Shown: positions 24,351-32,659 of the stretch, piece by piece
How positions within the stretch are numbered: the stretch's first letter is position 1
Layout: the number at the start of each line of letters is the position of its first letter
NCBI GenBank assembly: GCA_043739385.1
Contig: JAYUED010000202.1
Span: 7,713 to 71,712 of the forward strand
Length of the DNA stretch: 64,000 nt
Source: Defluviibacillus sp043739385
GTDB lineage: Bacteria > Pseudomonadota > Gammaproteobacteria > Burkholderiales > Burkholderiaceae_C
Direction: 5' to 3'
Position numbers and translations under genes: made by a program
Notes under the pieces: generated by a model
Database searches by the model: none
Seen by the model: only the letters and a program-made list of their open reading frames with translations
Told to the model about the DNA's origin: nothing

Positions 24351-25279
24351 TGCTTGCGGCTGCATTTAGCCCACACCGCACAGTTTGGAAAGAAAGCGCC
24401 ATCGCCACACTGCTGGTTAACACGTCACCTTCGAGCACACCTGTTCAAGAGGAGGGCGGAGACGGCGGCAAAGACGAAGATTCTGATTCAGCCCCTCGTT
24501 TGCGAACTGTTTTTATTTCAGATATTCACCTGGGCACCGCAGGCTGTCAAGCCGAGGCTCTACTGTCTTTTCTGAAGGCTTACCCTAGCGATAACCTGTA
24601 TTTAGTAGGTGACATCGTGGATGGCTGGCAGCTACGTCGCAAATGGTTTTGGCCGCAAGCGCACAACGATGTCGTGCAAAAACTGCTCAAACGCGCTCGC
24701 AAAGGTTGCCGTGTAGTTTTTGTACCTGGCAACCATGACGAATTTGCACGTGGCTTCGTTGGTCACCAATTTGGAGGTATCGACGTACAGCAAGAGGCCG
24801 TTCATATGACGGCGGATGGCCGCAGCCTTTGGGTGGTGCATGGCGATTATTTTGATGGGGTGATCCAGTGCGCTAAGTGGTTGGCCTACCTGGGTGACTC
24901 GCTGTATGAGCTAACTTTGCGCTGGAACCGTCACCTTAACAATTTACGTGGGCGCTTTGGCCTGCCGTACTGGTCACTTTCAGCCTACCTCAAGCACAAG
25001 GTAAAAAAAGCGCTGAATTACGTGATGGATTTTGAGGCCGCTGTCGCAGCCGAGGCGCGGCGACGTGGCCACGACGGCGTGGTGTGTGGCCATATCCACC
25101 GAGCCGAGATGCGCGAAATTGGAGGCACGCTGTACTGCAATGATGGCGACTGGGTTGAAAGTCGAACTGCCTTGGTTGAGCATCAGGACGGGCGTCTAGA
25201 GTTGCTGCATTGGGATCAAGATAAGCTTGGATTAAAAACGGCAGTGTCAGTGGCAGTGGGTGCCACCGCCACGCACTAA
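24350..25279 (+). CDS. Metallophosphoesterase, UDP-2,3-diacylglucosamine diphosphatase-like (COG2908)
   Basis: A 309-residue phosphoesterase with the full binuclear-metal motif set: FISDIHLG, VGDIVDGW, PGNHDE, VHGDYFD and CGHIHRAE. The LpxH family removes UMP from UDP-2,3-diacylglucosamine in lipid A synthesis. This longer subtype, with a 50-residue Ser/Asp/Glu-rich N-terminus, is related to LpxH but is not certainly LpxH itself. Its ATG overlaps the acyltransferase stop (TGATG), so the two are coupled and probably act in the same envelope-lipid process. Confidence 0.8.
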   Translation: MLAAAFSPHRTVWKESAIATLLVNTSPSSTPVQEEGGDGGKDEDSDSAPRLRTVFISDIHLGTAGCQAEALLSFLKAYPSDNLYLVGDIVDGWQLRRKWFWPQAHNDVVQKLLKRARKGCRVVFVPGNHDEFARGFVGHQFGGIDVQQEAVHMTADGRSLWVVHGDYFDGVIQCAKWLAYLGDSLYELTLRWNRHLNNLRGRFGLPYWSLSAYLKHKVKKALNYVMDFEAAVAAEARRRGHDGVVCGHIHRAEMREIGGTLYCNDGDWVESRTALVEHQDGRLELLHWDQDKLGLKTAVSVAVGATATH

Positions 25280-25393
25280 GTTATACAGCTGATGTACTTG
25301 GGTATTGTTCATCACTTTCCCCAGCTTAATTAATCGGCATCTCGGCTGAGATTAGCTATCATTTGTAGACTTACAAAAACCGAGGGAAAGCAC

Positions 25394-26833
25394 ATGTCCA
25401 GCGTCTTGAATACCGTCCTCTCTGCTATCCAGCCTGTGATTCTGTGCGGTGGCTCTGGTACTCGTCTTTGGCCACTTTCGCGCGAAGCCATGCCAAAGCA
25501 ATTTGTGCCGCTGATTCAGCGTGGCGACGGTTATGTCAGTTTGCTGCAGGGCACCTTGGAGCGAATGAAGGGGCTGTCATCTCAGGTGCTGACAGTCGCA
25601 TCAGAAGATCATCGATTTTTGGTGGAAGCCGTTGCGGCGCAAGCCAAGGTTGAGGTCGAGTTGGTCCTGGAGCCTGCGGGCCGCAACACTGCAGCCGCTA
25701 TGGCGGTGGCAGCGCTCCATGTACCCGCAGATACTTTGTTGTTGTTTGCGCCTGCTGACCACTTTATTCCTGACATACAAGCCTTCCACGACACCGTACG
25801 TCGTGGCGTGCCAGCAGCGAATGCTGGCCAAATCGTGACGTTTGGCGTGGTACCCAGCTTTCCTAGCACTGCTTATGGCTATGTACAGCAGGGAACGGCG
25901 TTTGATGAGCAAGCTCACCGGGTGGCGCGGTTTGTTGAAAAACCAGATTTGGACAAAGCTACTGGATTTTTACTCTCTGGCGGCTATTTATGGAACGCTG
26001 GTATTTTTCTCGTACAGGCCAAAACTCTATTGGAGGCCTTGGCGCAGCACGCATCCGATATTCTTGCATCCTGCCGTAGCGCCATGAATGCGGCTTCAAT
26101 TGACCGTCACTTTGTGCGCCCTGAAAAAACGGCATTCCTAGCTTGCCGGAGCGAAAGCATTGACTACGCTGTACTGGAACAACACGCTGACGTGGTCATG
26201 GTGCGTTTTGCAGGCCAATGGAGTGATGTGGGCAGTTGGAATGCTGTCGCAGCACTCACTACCCCAGACGACCAGGGCAATCGCATCCGAGGTCACGGCT
26301 TTGCGCTTAACAGCAGTAACACCTACATCCACGCCGAGCACCGCCCTGTGGTGGCACTCGGCACAAACGATTTACTGATTATTGACACCAAAGATGCGTT
26401 GTTAGTGGCCGATGCCGCCTATGCAGAGCAGGTCAAGCATGTAGTGTCGACGCTGAAAAGCGCAGGCGTTGCCCAAGCTACCGAACACCGCCACGTGGCG
26501 CGCCCTTGGGGGACTTATGACAGTATTGACCAAGGCCCACGCTTTCAAGTCAAACGTATTACGGTGAAGCCAGGCGGCACGCTCAGCCTTCAAATGCACC
26601 ACCACCGGGCTGAGCATTGGATTGTGGTGTCGGGAACAGCCAAAGTGACCAAAGGCAAAGAGACATTTTTACTGACTGAAAACCAATCTGTCTATATCCC
26701 GCTGGGAGAAGTCCACAGGCTGGAGAACCCTGGGAAAACCATGCTGGAGATGATAGAGGTGCAGTCAGGTAGCTATCTCGGGGAAGACGATATCGTGCGT
26801 TTTGAAGATACCTATGGCCGCGTTGGTTCTTAA
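25394..26833 (+). CDS. manC: Mannose-1-phosphate guanylyltransferase / mannose-6-phosphate isomerase
   Basis: Bifunctional 479-residue enzyme making GDP-mannose for polysaccharides. The N-terminal nucleotidyltransferase has VILCGGSGTRLWPLSREAMPKQF and RFVEKPD. The C-terminal cupin isomerase has RPWGTYDSIDQGPRFQVKRI, LSLQMHHHRAEHWIVVSG and YIPLGEVHRLENPG. It stands alone, not in a capsule cluster. Shine-Dalgarno GAGGGA precedes the ATG, and a short dyad TTGTA-N4-TACAA (25363-25376) lies in the leader. Its stop codon overlaps that of the convergent DUF2917 gene. Confidence 0.95.
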   Translation: MSSVLNTVLSAIQPVILCGGSGTRLWPLSREAMPKQFVPLIQRGDGYVSLLQGTLERMKGLSSQVLTVASEDHRFLVEAVAAQAKVEVELVLEPAGRNTAAAMAVAALHVPADTLLLFAPADHFIPDIQAFHDTVRRGVPAANAGQIVTFGVVPSFPSTAYGYVQQGTAFDEQAHRVARFVEKPDLDKATGFLLSGGYLWNAGIFLVQAKTLLEALAQHASDILASCRSAMNAASIDRHFVRPEKTAFLACRSESIDYAVLEQHADVVMVRFAGQWSDVGSWNAVAALTTPDDQGNRIRGHGFALNSSNTYIHAEHRPVVALGTNDLLIIDTKDALLVADAAYAEQVKHVVSTLKSAGVAQATEHRHVARPWGTYDSIDQGPRFQVKRITVKPGGTLSLQMHHHRAEHWIVVSGTAKVTKGKETFLLTENQSVYIPLGEVHRLENPGKTMLEMIEVQSGSYLGEDDIVRFEDTYGRVGS

Positions 26834-27189
26834 GCCGTCAGCGCTTTCGCTCCCCAGCCAAAATTGAGACTGGGCACGCGTTGGCGCGAAAATGCAGGGC
26901 GTGCACCCGCCATGCTTGCTCTGTCAGCAATCAGCAGCTTGGATGGCTCCATCGCGTAAATGATGGCTTGGCTGTGCTCGGGCGTGGTGAAGGTGTGAGC
27001 GGCTTCCAAAACAATGTCGCGCGTATCGTTGTCCAGCGTGATCCACACTGTGCCGGATTCGCATGTGATGTCCAAGCCACTAGCATCAGGCACGCTGAAC
27101 AAGGCGCGGTGGCCTAAGTTCACATCGAAGCTGACATTCGATGTGGTGTAGGTCGCGTATGAAGCGAGTTCGGTATCGGTAGTATTCAT
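26830..27189 (-). CDS. DUF2917 domain protein
   Basis: A 119-residue protein resembling DUF2917, small cupin-like proteins of unknown function common in Burkholderiales. The core reads LGHRALFSVPDASGLDITCESGTVWITLDNDTRDIVLEAAHTF, matching the family pattern of a Trp-Ile/Val-Thr strand followed by Asp and a hydrophobic strand. A strong Shine-Dalgarno (aaaggg) precedes the start. It is divergent from a LysR regulator, an arrangement repeatedly seen for this family, so that LysR protein probably controls it. Confidence 0.75.
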   Translation of the reverse strand: MNTTDTELASYATYTTSNVSFDVNLGHRALFSVPDASGLDITCESGTVWITLDNDTRDIVLEAAHTFTTPEHSQAIIYAMEPSKLLIADRASMAGARPAFSRQRVPSLNFGWGAKALTA

Positions 27190-27308
27190 ATAAGCCCTTT
27201 CAGGTTCGTTGTGGGAATGAATGTACTGCTAGGCTAATGCACTTACAAACGGTGATTTGGAATGTCTTGCATGCAGGAGTGGAATGCGAAATCATTTATG
27301 CTCCCAGC

Positions 27309-28265
27309 ATGCCCACCTTTTCCTCTCCGATTCATCGGTCCGAGTTGCCACGGCTTGACCTGTTGCCTTGTTTTGAAGCGGCAGCCCGTACATTGAGCTT
27401 CACGCAAGCTGCAGCGGAGTTGTCCCTCACCCAATCGGCAGTCAGCCGCCAAATCCAGCAGCTCGAAACCAGCGTGGAAGCGCCACTGTTCGAGCGACGC
27501 CACCGCGCTTTGATATTGACCGAGGCCGGGCGGGTGATGCAGCGCACAGTGGTGGATTGTCTGGAGCGCCTTCGTGACGCCACTGCCTTGGTGCGGGCTA
27601 ACGTCAAACCGGTGTCTCAGGTACGCCAGGTGGCCGTTACCACCACGCCAGGGTTTGCCTCGCTGTGGCTGATCCCTCGCTTGGCCAACTTTACGGCCAA
27701 CCACCCTGACGTGGACGTACGCCTGTCTGCTACGTTGGATGTAATTGACTTAGCCCGTAGCGGCATTGATTTGGCGGTGCGGTTTTGCCTAGCGCAAGAT
27801 GGCGTGGGTAAGCCGTTATTTGAAGAGTTTGTGCTGCCTATGTGCGCCCCTCAGCTGGTCAACGACCCGCTGTACCCCTTGCGCGAACCCGCCGATCTGG
27901 CACACCACACCTTACTGGGGTTGGACACCCCAAAAATGCCTATCACCATGGATTGGGAACCTTGGTTAACCGTCATGGGTTTGCAGAGCCTGCGCATGAA
28001 AAACACCCTGCGTTTCAGTCAGTATCCGGATGCGGTGGCTGCTGCTATTGCCGGGCAGGGTGTTGTAATAGGGCGCTTGCCGCTGCTCAAGAGGTACTTG
28101 GACGATGGCCGTTTGGTTGTGCCATTCCAGGGCAAGGCTTCCTCGCGCCGTGCTTATTTCATCGCAATGGCGCCGGGTGCAGCTGCGAACCCGGATGCAC
28201 AAGACTTTGCACGCTGGCTGGCGGCAGAGGCAGATGCAACGCCAGGCTTAACTTCACACGTGTGA
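27309..28265 (+). CDS. LysR-family regulator, GcvA-like
   Basis: A 318-residue LysR regulator. The ATG at 27309 gives a normal-length N-terminus; the open frame continues 72 bases upstream without family features. The helix-turn-helix is RTLSFTQAAAELSLTQSAVSRQIQQLE, followed by the linker helix and a substrate-binding-protein-like effector domain (from about 95), with TTTPGFASLWLIPRLANFTANHPDVDVRLSA typical of the GcvA/AmpR branch. It is divergent from the DUF2917 gene, its likely target. The ligand is unknown. Confidence 0.88.
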   Translation: MPTFSSPIHRSELPRLDLLPCFEAAARTLSFTQAAAELSLTQSAVSRQIQQLETSVEAPLFERRHRALILTEAGRVMQRTVVDCLERLRDATALVRANVKPVSQVRQVAVTTTPGFASLWLIPRLANFTANHPDVDVRLSATLDVIDLARSGIDLAVRFCLAQDGVGKPLFEEFVLPMCAPQLVNDPLYPLREPADLAHHTLLGLDTPKMPITMDWEPWLTVMGLQSLRMKNTLRFSQYPDAVAAAIAGQGVVIGRLPLLKRYLDDGRLVVPFQGKASSRRAYFIAMAPGAAANPDAQDFARWLAAEADATPGLTSHV

Positions 28266-28290
28266 TCAGACGCAATCGGTTATATCGCAC

Positions 28291-29655
28291 TTAAATTAGT
28301 CGCTTGATCGGTTTTTTGCGCCACACCAGACGGTAGTACGTGCTCTGCAAAATCAGCATCGAAATGAACGCTGCGGGGTAGGCCAACCAAATCCCATTCA
28401 AACCTATTTGATGGCTCATCAACCAGGCGACGGGTACTTCCACGCCCAAGATGCAGCAAATTGAAATCGCGGTAGGCACCAGCACTGTGCCGCTGGCGCG
28501 CATCACCGCAGATACTACGCCAGCCATGCCCAGCACGATACTGCTCCATAGCATGGTGTGCAGCAGGGTTTGCGCCAGTTCTACTACCGCTTCGTTATTA
28601 ACGAACAGGCTTACCAAGTGGCGCGAAAACAAGTAGCCCACCAACACCACATTCATTAGCAAGCCCGTTCGCAGGATGGCGCTGACGCGTTCTGGTTTGC
28701 CCGCACCAATCGCCTGCGCGCCGAGGATAGACGAAGTGATAGCGATAGAAATAGCTGGGAACTGCACGTAGTTCACCACTTGGTTCACCGCGCCATAGGC
28801 CGCTGTGGCCTGTGAGCCGTAGCTGTTGACCATGGACAGCAGTGCGATTTCAGCGAGCGAAATCACCACCATTTGCAAACCCGTGGGTATACCAATGCGC
28901 AGCACAGCTTTGACAATTGCGGGATCGACCCGAAGGGTACGCAACATCTCCAGGCCTGGGGCGAGAGGGTGTTTTTGCCCCAGGTACAGCTTGGAGCGCA
29001 AGCGCCAAATCAACCACACCATGGCGATGAGGTAGGCGATGGTGGTGGCCCACGCAGCGCTGGCCACGCCCAGCTGAGGCAAACCGAACCAGCCGCGAAT
29101 CAGTGCTGGTGTGACCAGCAGACCCACGCCGGTGGAGAGCAGCAGTGCCAACAATGGGGACACCGTGTCACCCACGCCGCGCAGCATCGAAGTCATCAGC
29201 AAAAACAAGAACAAGCCGGGAATAGCGATCCACATGACGTGAGCGTAAGTGGCCGCGTCCTGAAAAATATCTGTCGGTGTGCCCAAGGTACGCAACAGCG
29301 GCTCCGTGATGAGGGTACCCACCACAGCCACTGTCAATCCCAAAATAAAGCCTAATGTGAGCGTTGTCCCTGCAACAGCTTGCACACGTGCTATTTTTTT
29401 TGCTCCTCAGGCCTGTCCAATCAGCACCGATGAGCCAGCACCCAGTCCGATAATGAAAGCGATGAAAAAGAACATCAAAGGGAAAAAGGTGGCGGCAGCT
29501 GCGGCCGCCCCTACGCCTAGCATCTGGCCAATATAGATGCCGTTTACAGTGCCCGACATGGACTGCAGCATGTTGCTGAGCACCATGGGGCCGAGAAAGG
29601 CTAAAAAAGTGCGCCACAGCGGCTTCACTATAGCGGGAGGGGTCAGAGTGCTCAT
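28291..29655 (-). pseudogene. MATE-family efflux transporter interrupted by an in-frame TGA
   Basis: One continuous reading frame of 454 codons would encode a full MATE-family cation-coupled multidrug exporter with 12 helices. At 29407-29409 (minus strand) codon 83 is TGA, between VLIGQA and GAKKIARVQAVAGTT. Relatives have Trp here (GQAWGA), so TGG became TGA by one base change. The frame is unchanged on both sides; homology such as NGIYIGQMLGVGAAAAA before and GIPTGLQMVVISLAEIALL after is intact. This is a very recent nonsense mutation or a sequence error. A reinitiation product from the GTG at 29385 would lack the first two helices. Confidence 0.85.
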
Positions 29656-30272
29656 ACAGCGGCTTTCGGATTAGATTCAGTGGTGGTTTCAAAGGCTGCA
29701 AGGGCCAAACTGCGCGCATGTTCTCGGACATCTGCTGGCCAATCGGCGGTAATCTCTGTGAAGCGCACCGCTTCATGTTTGAACAAAGCCCGAGTAGCCT
29801 CCTCAAAACCCGGCTCGTGCCCAGCAATACCCATGATGAAGCGGTAGCAGACCACCTGGGCGTGGCGAACGCGGTCAGCGCCTTCGTTCAAGCGGCGTGC
29901 GGTCAACACCAGTTTGCGTAACGTGACGGAGGCGCCACCGGGCTGCTGGTTGAGCCATTCCCAGTCATGCGGCAGCAGGGTGATTTCCCGGGCAATAACG
30001 CCTAACTTAGGGCGTCCTGGGCCAGCGGGTGGTGCGCTAACAGCCGGTGTTACGGATTCGACTGTTACGCTGCTAGCGAGGTAAAAGCGAGAAAGTTGCT
30101 CGCTACTGACGAGGTCAAAAATCAGGATGTTGTCTTCTACTTCAGCGCGGTGGCCAAGTTGCTGTGCCAATTCGACTTCAGTGCCAACAGCGATACGTTT
30201 GCCATCCTGGAAGGCGACATAGCGCGGTAATGAAGGAGGCAGTGGTGGGGTTGTAGGGCTGGTTTTGGTCAT
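29652..30272 (-). CDS. DUF2239 family protein
   Basis: A 206-residue protein resembling DUF2239. The hallmark segment is GRPKLGVIAREITLLPHDWEWLNQQPGGASVTLRKLV, shared by proteins of this uncharacterised family. The N-terminus has YVAFQDGKRIAVGTEVELA. Function is unknown; it is a soluble cytoplasmic protein. Its stop overlaps the MATE gene start (ATGA on the minus strand), so the two form an operon. Two near-palindromic sites lie just upstream and probably control it. Confidence 0.8.
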   Translation of the reverse strand: MTKTSPTTPPLPPSLPRYVAFQDGKRIAVGTEVELAQQLGHRAEVEDNILIFDLVSSEQLSRFYLASSVTVESVTPAVSAPPAGPGRPKLGVIAREITLLPHDWEWLNQQPGGASVTLRKLVLTARRLNEGADRVRHAQVVCYRFIMGIAGHEPGFEEATRALFKHEAVRFTEITADWPADVREHARSLALAAFETTTESNPKAAV

Positions 30273-30281
30273 GCCCTAATA

Positions 30282-30319
30282 TACCCGGATAAAACTAAAT
30301 ATTTAAATTTATCCGGGTA
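30282..30319. promoter_or_regulatory. Paired TAYCCGGRTA sites forming a perfect 12-bp inverted repeat
   Basis: TACCCGGATAAA (30282-30293) and TTTATCCGGGTA (30308-30319) are perfect inverted repeats around a 14-base all-but-one A/T spacer. Each half contains TAYCCGGRTA, itself nearly palindromic, so this may be two dimer-binding operators with centres 28 bases apart. The pair begins 10 bases before the DUF2239 start and covers the expected promoter. Confidence 0.6.
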
Positions 30320-30343
30320 AATTTATGTGGTGCTATTTACGGG

Positions 30344-30853
30344 CTATTCAGACTGCCACCAAGTACGCACATGGTTTTTCAGTAGGTGAACTTTGGCCTT
30401 GATTTTTCGCCCCTGTCGCCATATTGCAGAAGCGCGGATTTGTGCAATTACCCCGTCTTTCCATGTTTTCCAGCGTGGATACCAGTGGGCAAACAACTCA
30501 AACTGCATCAGCGCAGGCAACGTCAGCTGAAACAGGCGGGCGACGATAGCCGTGCCCAGTAGTTTGGCCACCATCAGTAGCACCAACCCCATCAGCTTAT
30601 GCCCGCTGCTGAAGAGGTAAATTGCCAATAGCTTGACAGGCAGCAGCGCCATCACAGGCAGCCCAAACACCAGCAGAGCACTCCAGCGGGGCAGGCCTTT
30701 AATTCTTTGCTCCAGCCTGGCCCACAGCGGTAACCTTGCGAGACGGGCCAGTAAGTGAGCCAGTGGCTCCCAGCCCCATTCTTCGAACAGCAGCAGCAAG
30801 GCCAGCGCTACAGTGAACAGGCCCTGCAACAGGGCTTTAAAGAACCTTATCAA
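30344..30853 (-). CDS. Hypothetical membrane protein
   Basis: A 169-residue protein with TTG start; no family was recognised. It has an N-terminal hydrophobic helix (about 6-24), a basic amphipathic part (LARLARLPLWARLEQRIKGLPRW), two more hydrophobic stretches (about 58-80 and 85-105) and a basic, Trp-rich C-terminus (YPRWKTWKDG, IKAKVHLLKNHVRTWW). It is probably an inner-membrane protein. A Shine-Dalgarno (AAAGG) lies 10 bases before the start but can pair with the start region in a hairpin. Confidence 0.6.
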   Translation of the reverse strand: MIRFFKALLQGLFTVALALLLLFEEWGWEPLAHLLARLARLPLWARLEQRIKGLPRWSALLVFGLPVMALLPVKLLAIYLFSSGHKLMGLVLLMVAKLLGTAIVARLFQLTLPALMQFELFAHWYPRWKTWKDGVIAQIRASAIWRQGRKIKAKVHLLKNHVRTWWQSE

Positions 30854-30867
30854 GGTTTGTAAACCTT
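30852..30867 (-). promoter_or_regulatory. Hairpin sequestering the ribosome-binding site of the membrane-protein gene
   Basis: On the minus strand AAGGTTT-AC-AAACCTT pairs perfectly over 7 bases. The left arm holds the Shine-Dalgarno AAGG and the right arm runs into the TTG start, so folding would block translation initiation. An adjacent AT-rich bulged dyad (30862-30889) overlaps the ycaO stop codon and offers an alternative pairing. Confidence 0.4.
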
Positions 30868-30887
30868 TTATAAAAATTTATAAAGGG

Positions 30888-32618
30888 TTAAATCAACCGA
30901 GCATGAATCTTGTCATAGGCTTGCAGCAGCTTTTGGTGCATCTCGCAGCCTTCCAGCATCAAGCCTGGTGCCGAGATACCCATGAACCGGTCAGTTTGCA
31001 TGATGAGCGCATGGGCCTGCTCCACGGCACCCGCACCGTAGAGCTGGCGCAAAGCGTCCATGTACGGTCCGCTGTCGCCAATATCTGCCAAGTTGATGAT
31101 GGTCTCAATGCAAGCATAGACGTTACGGCGCTGGGGGTTGAGCTGGTCAAAATGCTTGATCCACTCGCAGCCTTCCAACGTAGCGGTTTCGTCCCCGATA
31201 GCCAAGGCAAGCAAGGTTTTGAGTTCACCGATGCGCAAATCACTCCAGAACGAACCAGCATCTGCGGCCATACCAATTACGGCGGCAACAGGGCGTTGGT
31301 CAGCGAGGGCGGATTCGTTCAGCGTGTCCAGCAAGTCGGAGCACTCTTCGTCGTCCAGATCAGGTAGATTCAAAATCGCTTCACGGATGGAATTACCAAC
31401 GCTGTTGTTCTCGAAATCGAGGTCATCAACAGGATAAATTTCCGACTTGCCAGGCACCAGGATGCGACAAGCGTAGACGCCCAGGTGGGTGAAGTCAGCG
31501 ATGTAGATGTCACTGCCATCTTTGTGCAGACGGTCTACCGCCCAAGCGTAATCTTCGGCGGTTGTACTGCTGAAGTTCCAGTCGACAAACGGGAAATCGG
31601 GTTCATCGCCCAAAAATTTCCAATGAATGACGCCGCTGGAGTCAACAAAATGGATTTCAATGTTGGTCGAACTGGCAGTCTCTTCAAGGTCAAAGCCTGG
31701 GGGCGGGAAACCACCCAACGCATCCAAAGCGCGACCTTGCAGTAACTCGGTGAGGGCGCGTTCCAAGGCGACCTCAAAGCGAGGGTGCGCACCGAAGCTG
31801 GCAAAGCAGCCTTGATCGTGCGGATTCAGCAGCGTGACGTTCATCACCGGGTACTTGCCACCCAGCGAGGCGTCTTTTACCAAGATACCAAAACCAGCAT
31901 CGCGCAAGCCTTTGATGCCAGCAGCAATGCGCGGGTAGCGGGCGATCACCGCCTCAGGCACGTCGGGTAGACACAAGCCTTCGCTGATGATGCGGCCTTT
32001 GATGTTGCGCTCGAAGATTTCTGACAGCGCCTGTGTGCGGGCTTCGGCCTGGGTGTTGCCTGCCGACATGCCGTTGCTGACGTACAGGTTGCCAATGATG
32101 TTGACAGGTATGTAGGCCACCGTGCCATCTCGTTGGCGGGTATAGGGGATGGCACAAATGCCGCGGTCCACGTTGCCGGAGTTGAACTCGATCAGGTTGC
32201 TGGCGTCGATGTTGCTCTCGGGGTTGTAGAACTTGTGCAAATCATCATTCAAGAGGCCCGCAGGCCAGCTGCCATCCTCATTAGGTTGAAACCATTTTTC
32301 TTGCGGGTAGTGCACATACTCGCGCTCTGCAATGACGGGACCGAGGTAGTAGTGCGTCCAGAAATAGTTGGTGGACAGGCGCTCAAAGAACTCGCCCAAA
32401 GCACTGGCCAAGCAAGCAAGGCGGGTCGCACCCTTACCGTTAGTGAACAGCAGCGGGCAATCGCGATCGCGGATATGGACAGACCAGATTCCGTCTACCG
32501 GATTCAACCAGCTGCGTTCCTCAATGTGAAACCCGCGCGCCTGGAGCTTGGCCTGCATGGTGTTGATGGTGGATTCGAGCGAGGCATCTTTGCCGGGAAT
32601 GAAGTTTTCGGTTTGCAT
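30888..32618 (-). CDS. ycaO: YcaO-domain protein (S12 methylthiotransferase accessory YcaO)
   Basis: A 576-residue homologue of E. coli YcaO, an ATP-using protein that helps RimO methylthiolate ribosomal protein S12. The start at 32618 gives MQTENFIPGKDASLE, closely matching the E. coli opening; longer in-frame starts up to 32639 exist. Conserved blocks are LNPVDGIWSVHIRDRDCPLLFTNGKGATRLACLASALGEFFERLSTNYF and GMSAGNTQAEARTQALSEIFER, the latter holding ATP/Mg ligands. The C-terminal third is the TPR-like YcaO tail, not a peptide-cyclodehydratase partner. No precursor peptide gene was seen nearby, so a natural-product role is unlikely. Confidence 0.9.
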   Translation of the reverse strand: MQTENFIPGKDASLESTINTMQAKLQARGFHIEERSWLNPVDGIWSVHIRDRDCPLLFTNGKGATRLACLASALGEFFERLSTNYFWTHYYLGPVIAEREYVHYPQEKWFQPNEDGSWPAGLLNDDLHKFYNPESNIDASNLIEFNSGNVDRGICAIPYTRQRDGTVAYIPVNIIGNLYVSNGMSAGNTQAEARTQALSEIFERNIKGRIISEGLCLPDVPEAVIARYPRIAAGIKGLRDAGFGILVKDASLGGKYPVMNVTLLNPHDQGCFASFGAHPRFEVALERALTELLQGRALDALGGFPPPGFDLEETASSTNIEIHFVDSSGVIHWKFLGDEPDFPFVDWNFSSTTAEDYAWAVDRLHKDGSDIYIADFTHLGVYACRILVPGKSEIYPVDDLDFENNSVGNSIREAILNLPDLDDEECSDLLDTLNESALADQRPVAAVIGMAADAGSFWSDLRIGELKTLLALAIGDETATLEGCEWIKHFDQLNPQRRNVYACIETIINLADIGDSGPYMDALRQLYGAGAVEQAHALIMQTDRFMGISAPGLMLEGCEMHQKLLQAYDKIHARLI

Positions 32619-32659
32619 GGTGATCAGCATACCCCACACCCAACAGTTACCATCCCCGC

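Noticed and set aside
29385..29409. Selenocysteine or Trp read-through at the MATE TGA
   Set aside because: No SECIS-like hairpin was seen after the codon, and the position is Trp in relatives, not Cys or Sec. All other genes use TGA as stop, so recoding is not supported.
30888..32618. YcaO as part of a thiazole/oxazole-modified peptide cluster
   Set aside because: The protein matches the E. coli YcaO full-length architecture, and no precursor peptide, dehydrogenase or exporter lies nearby.
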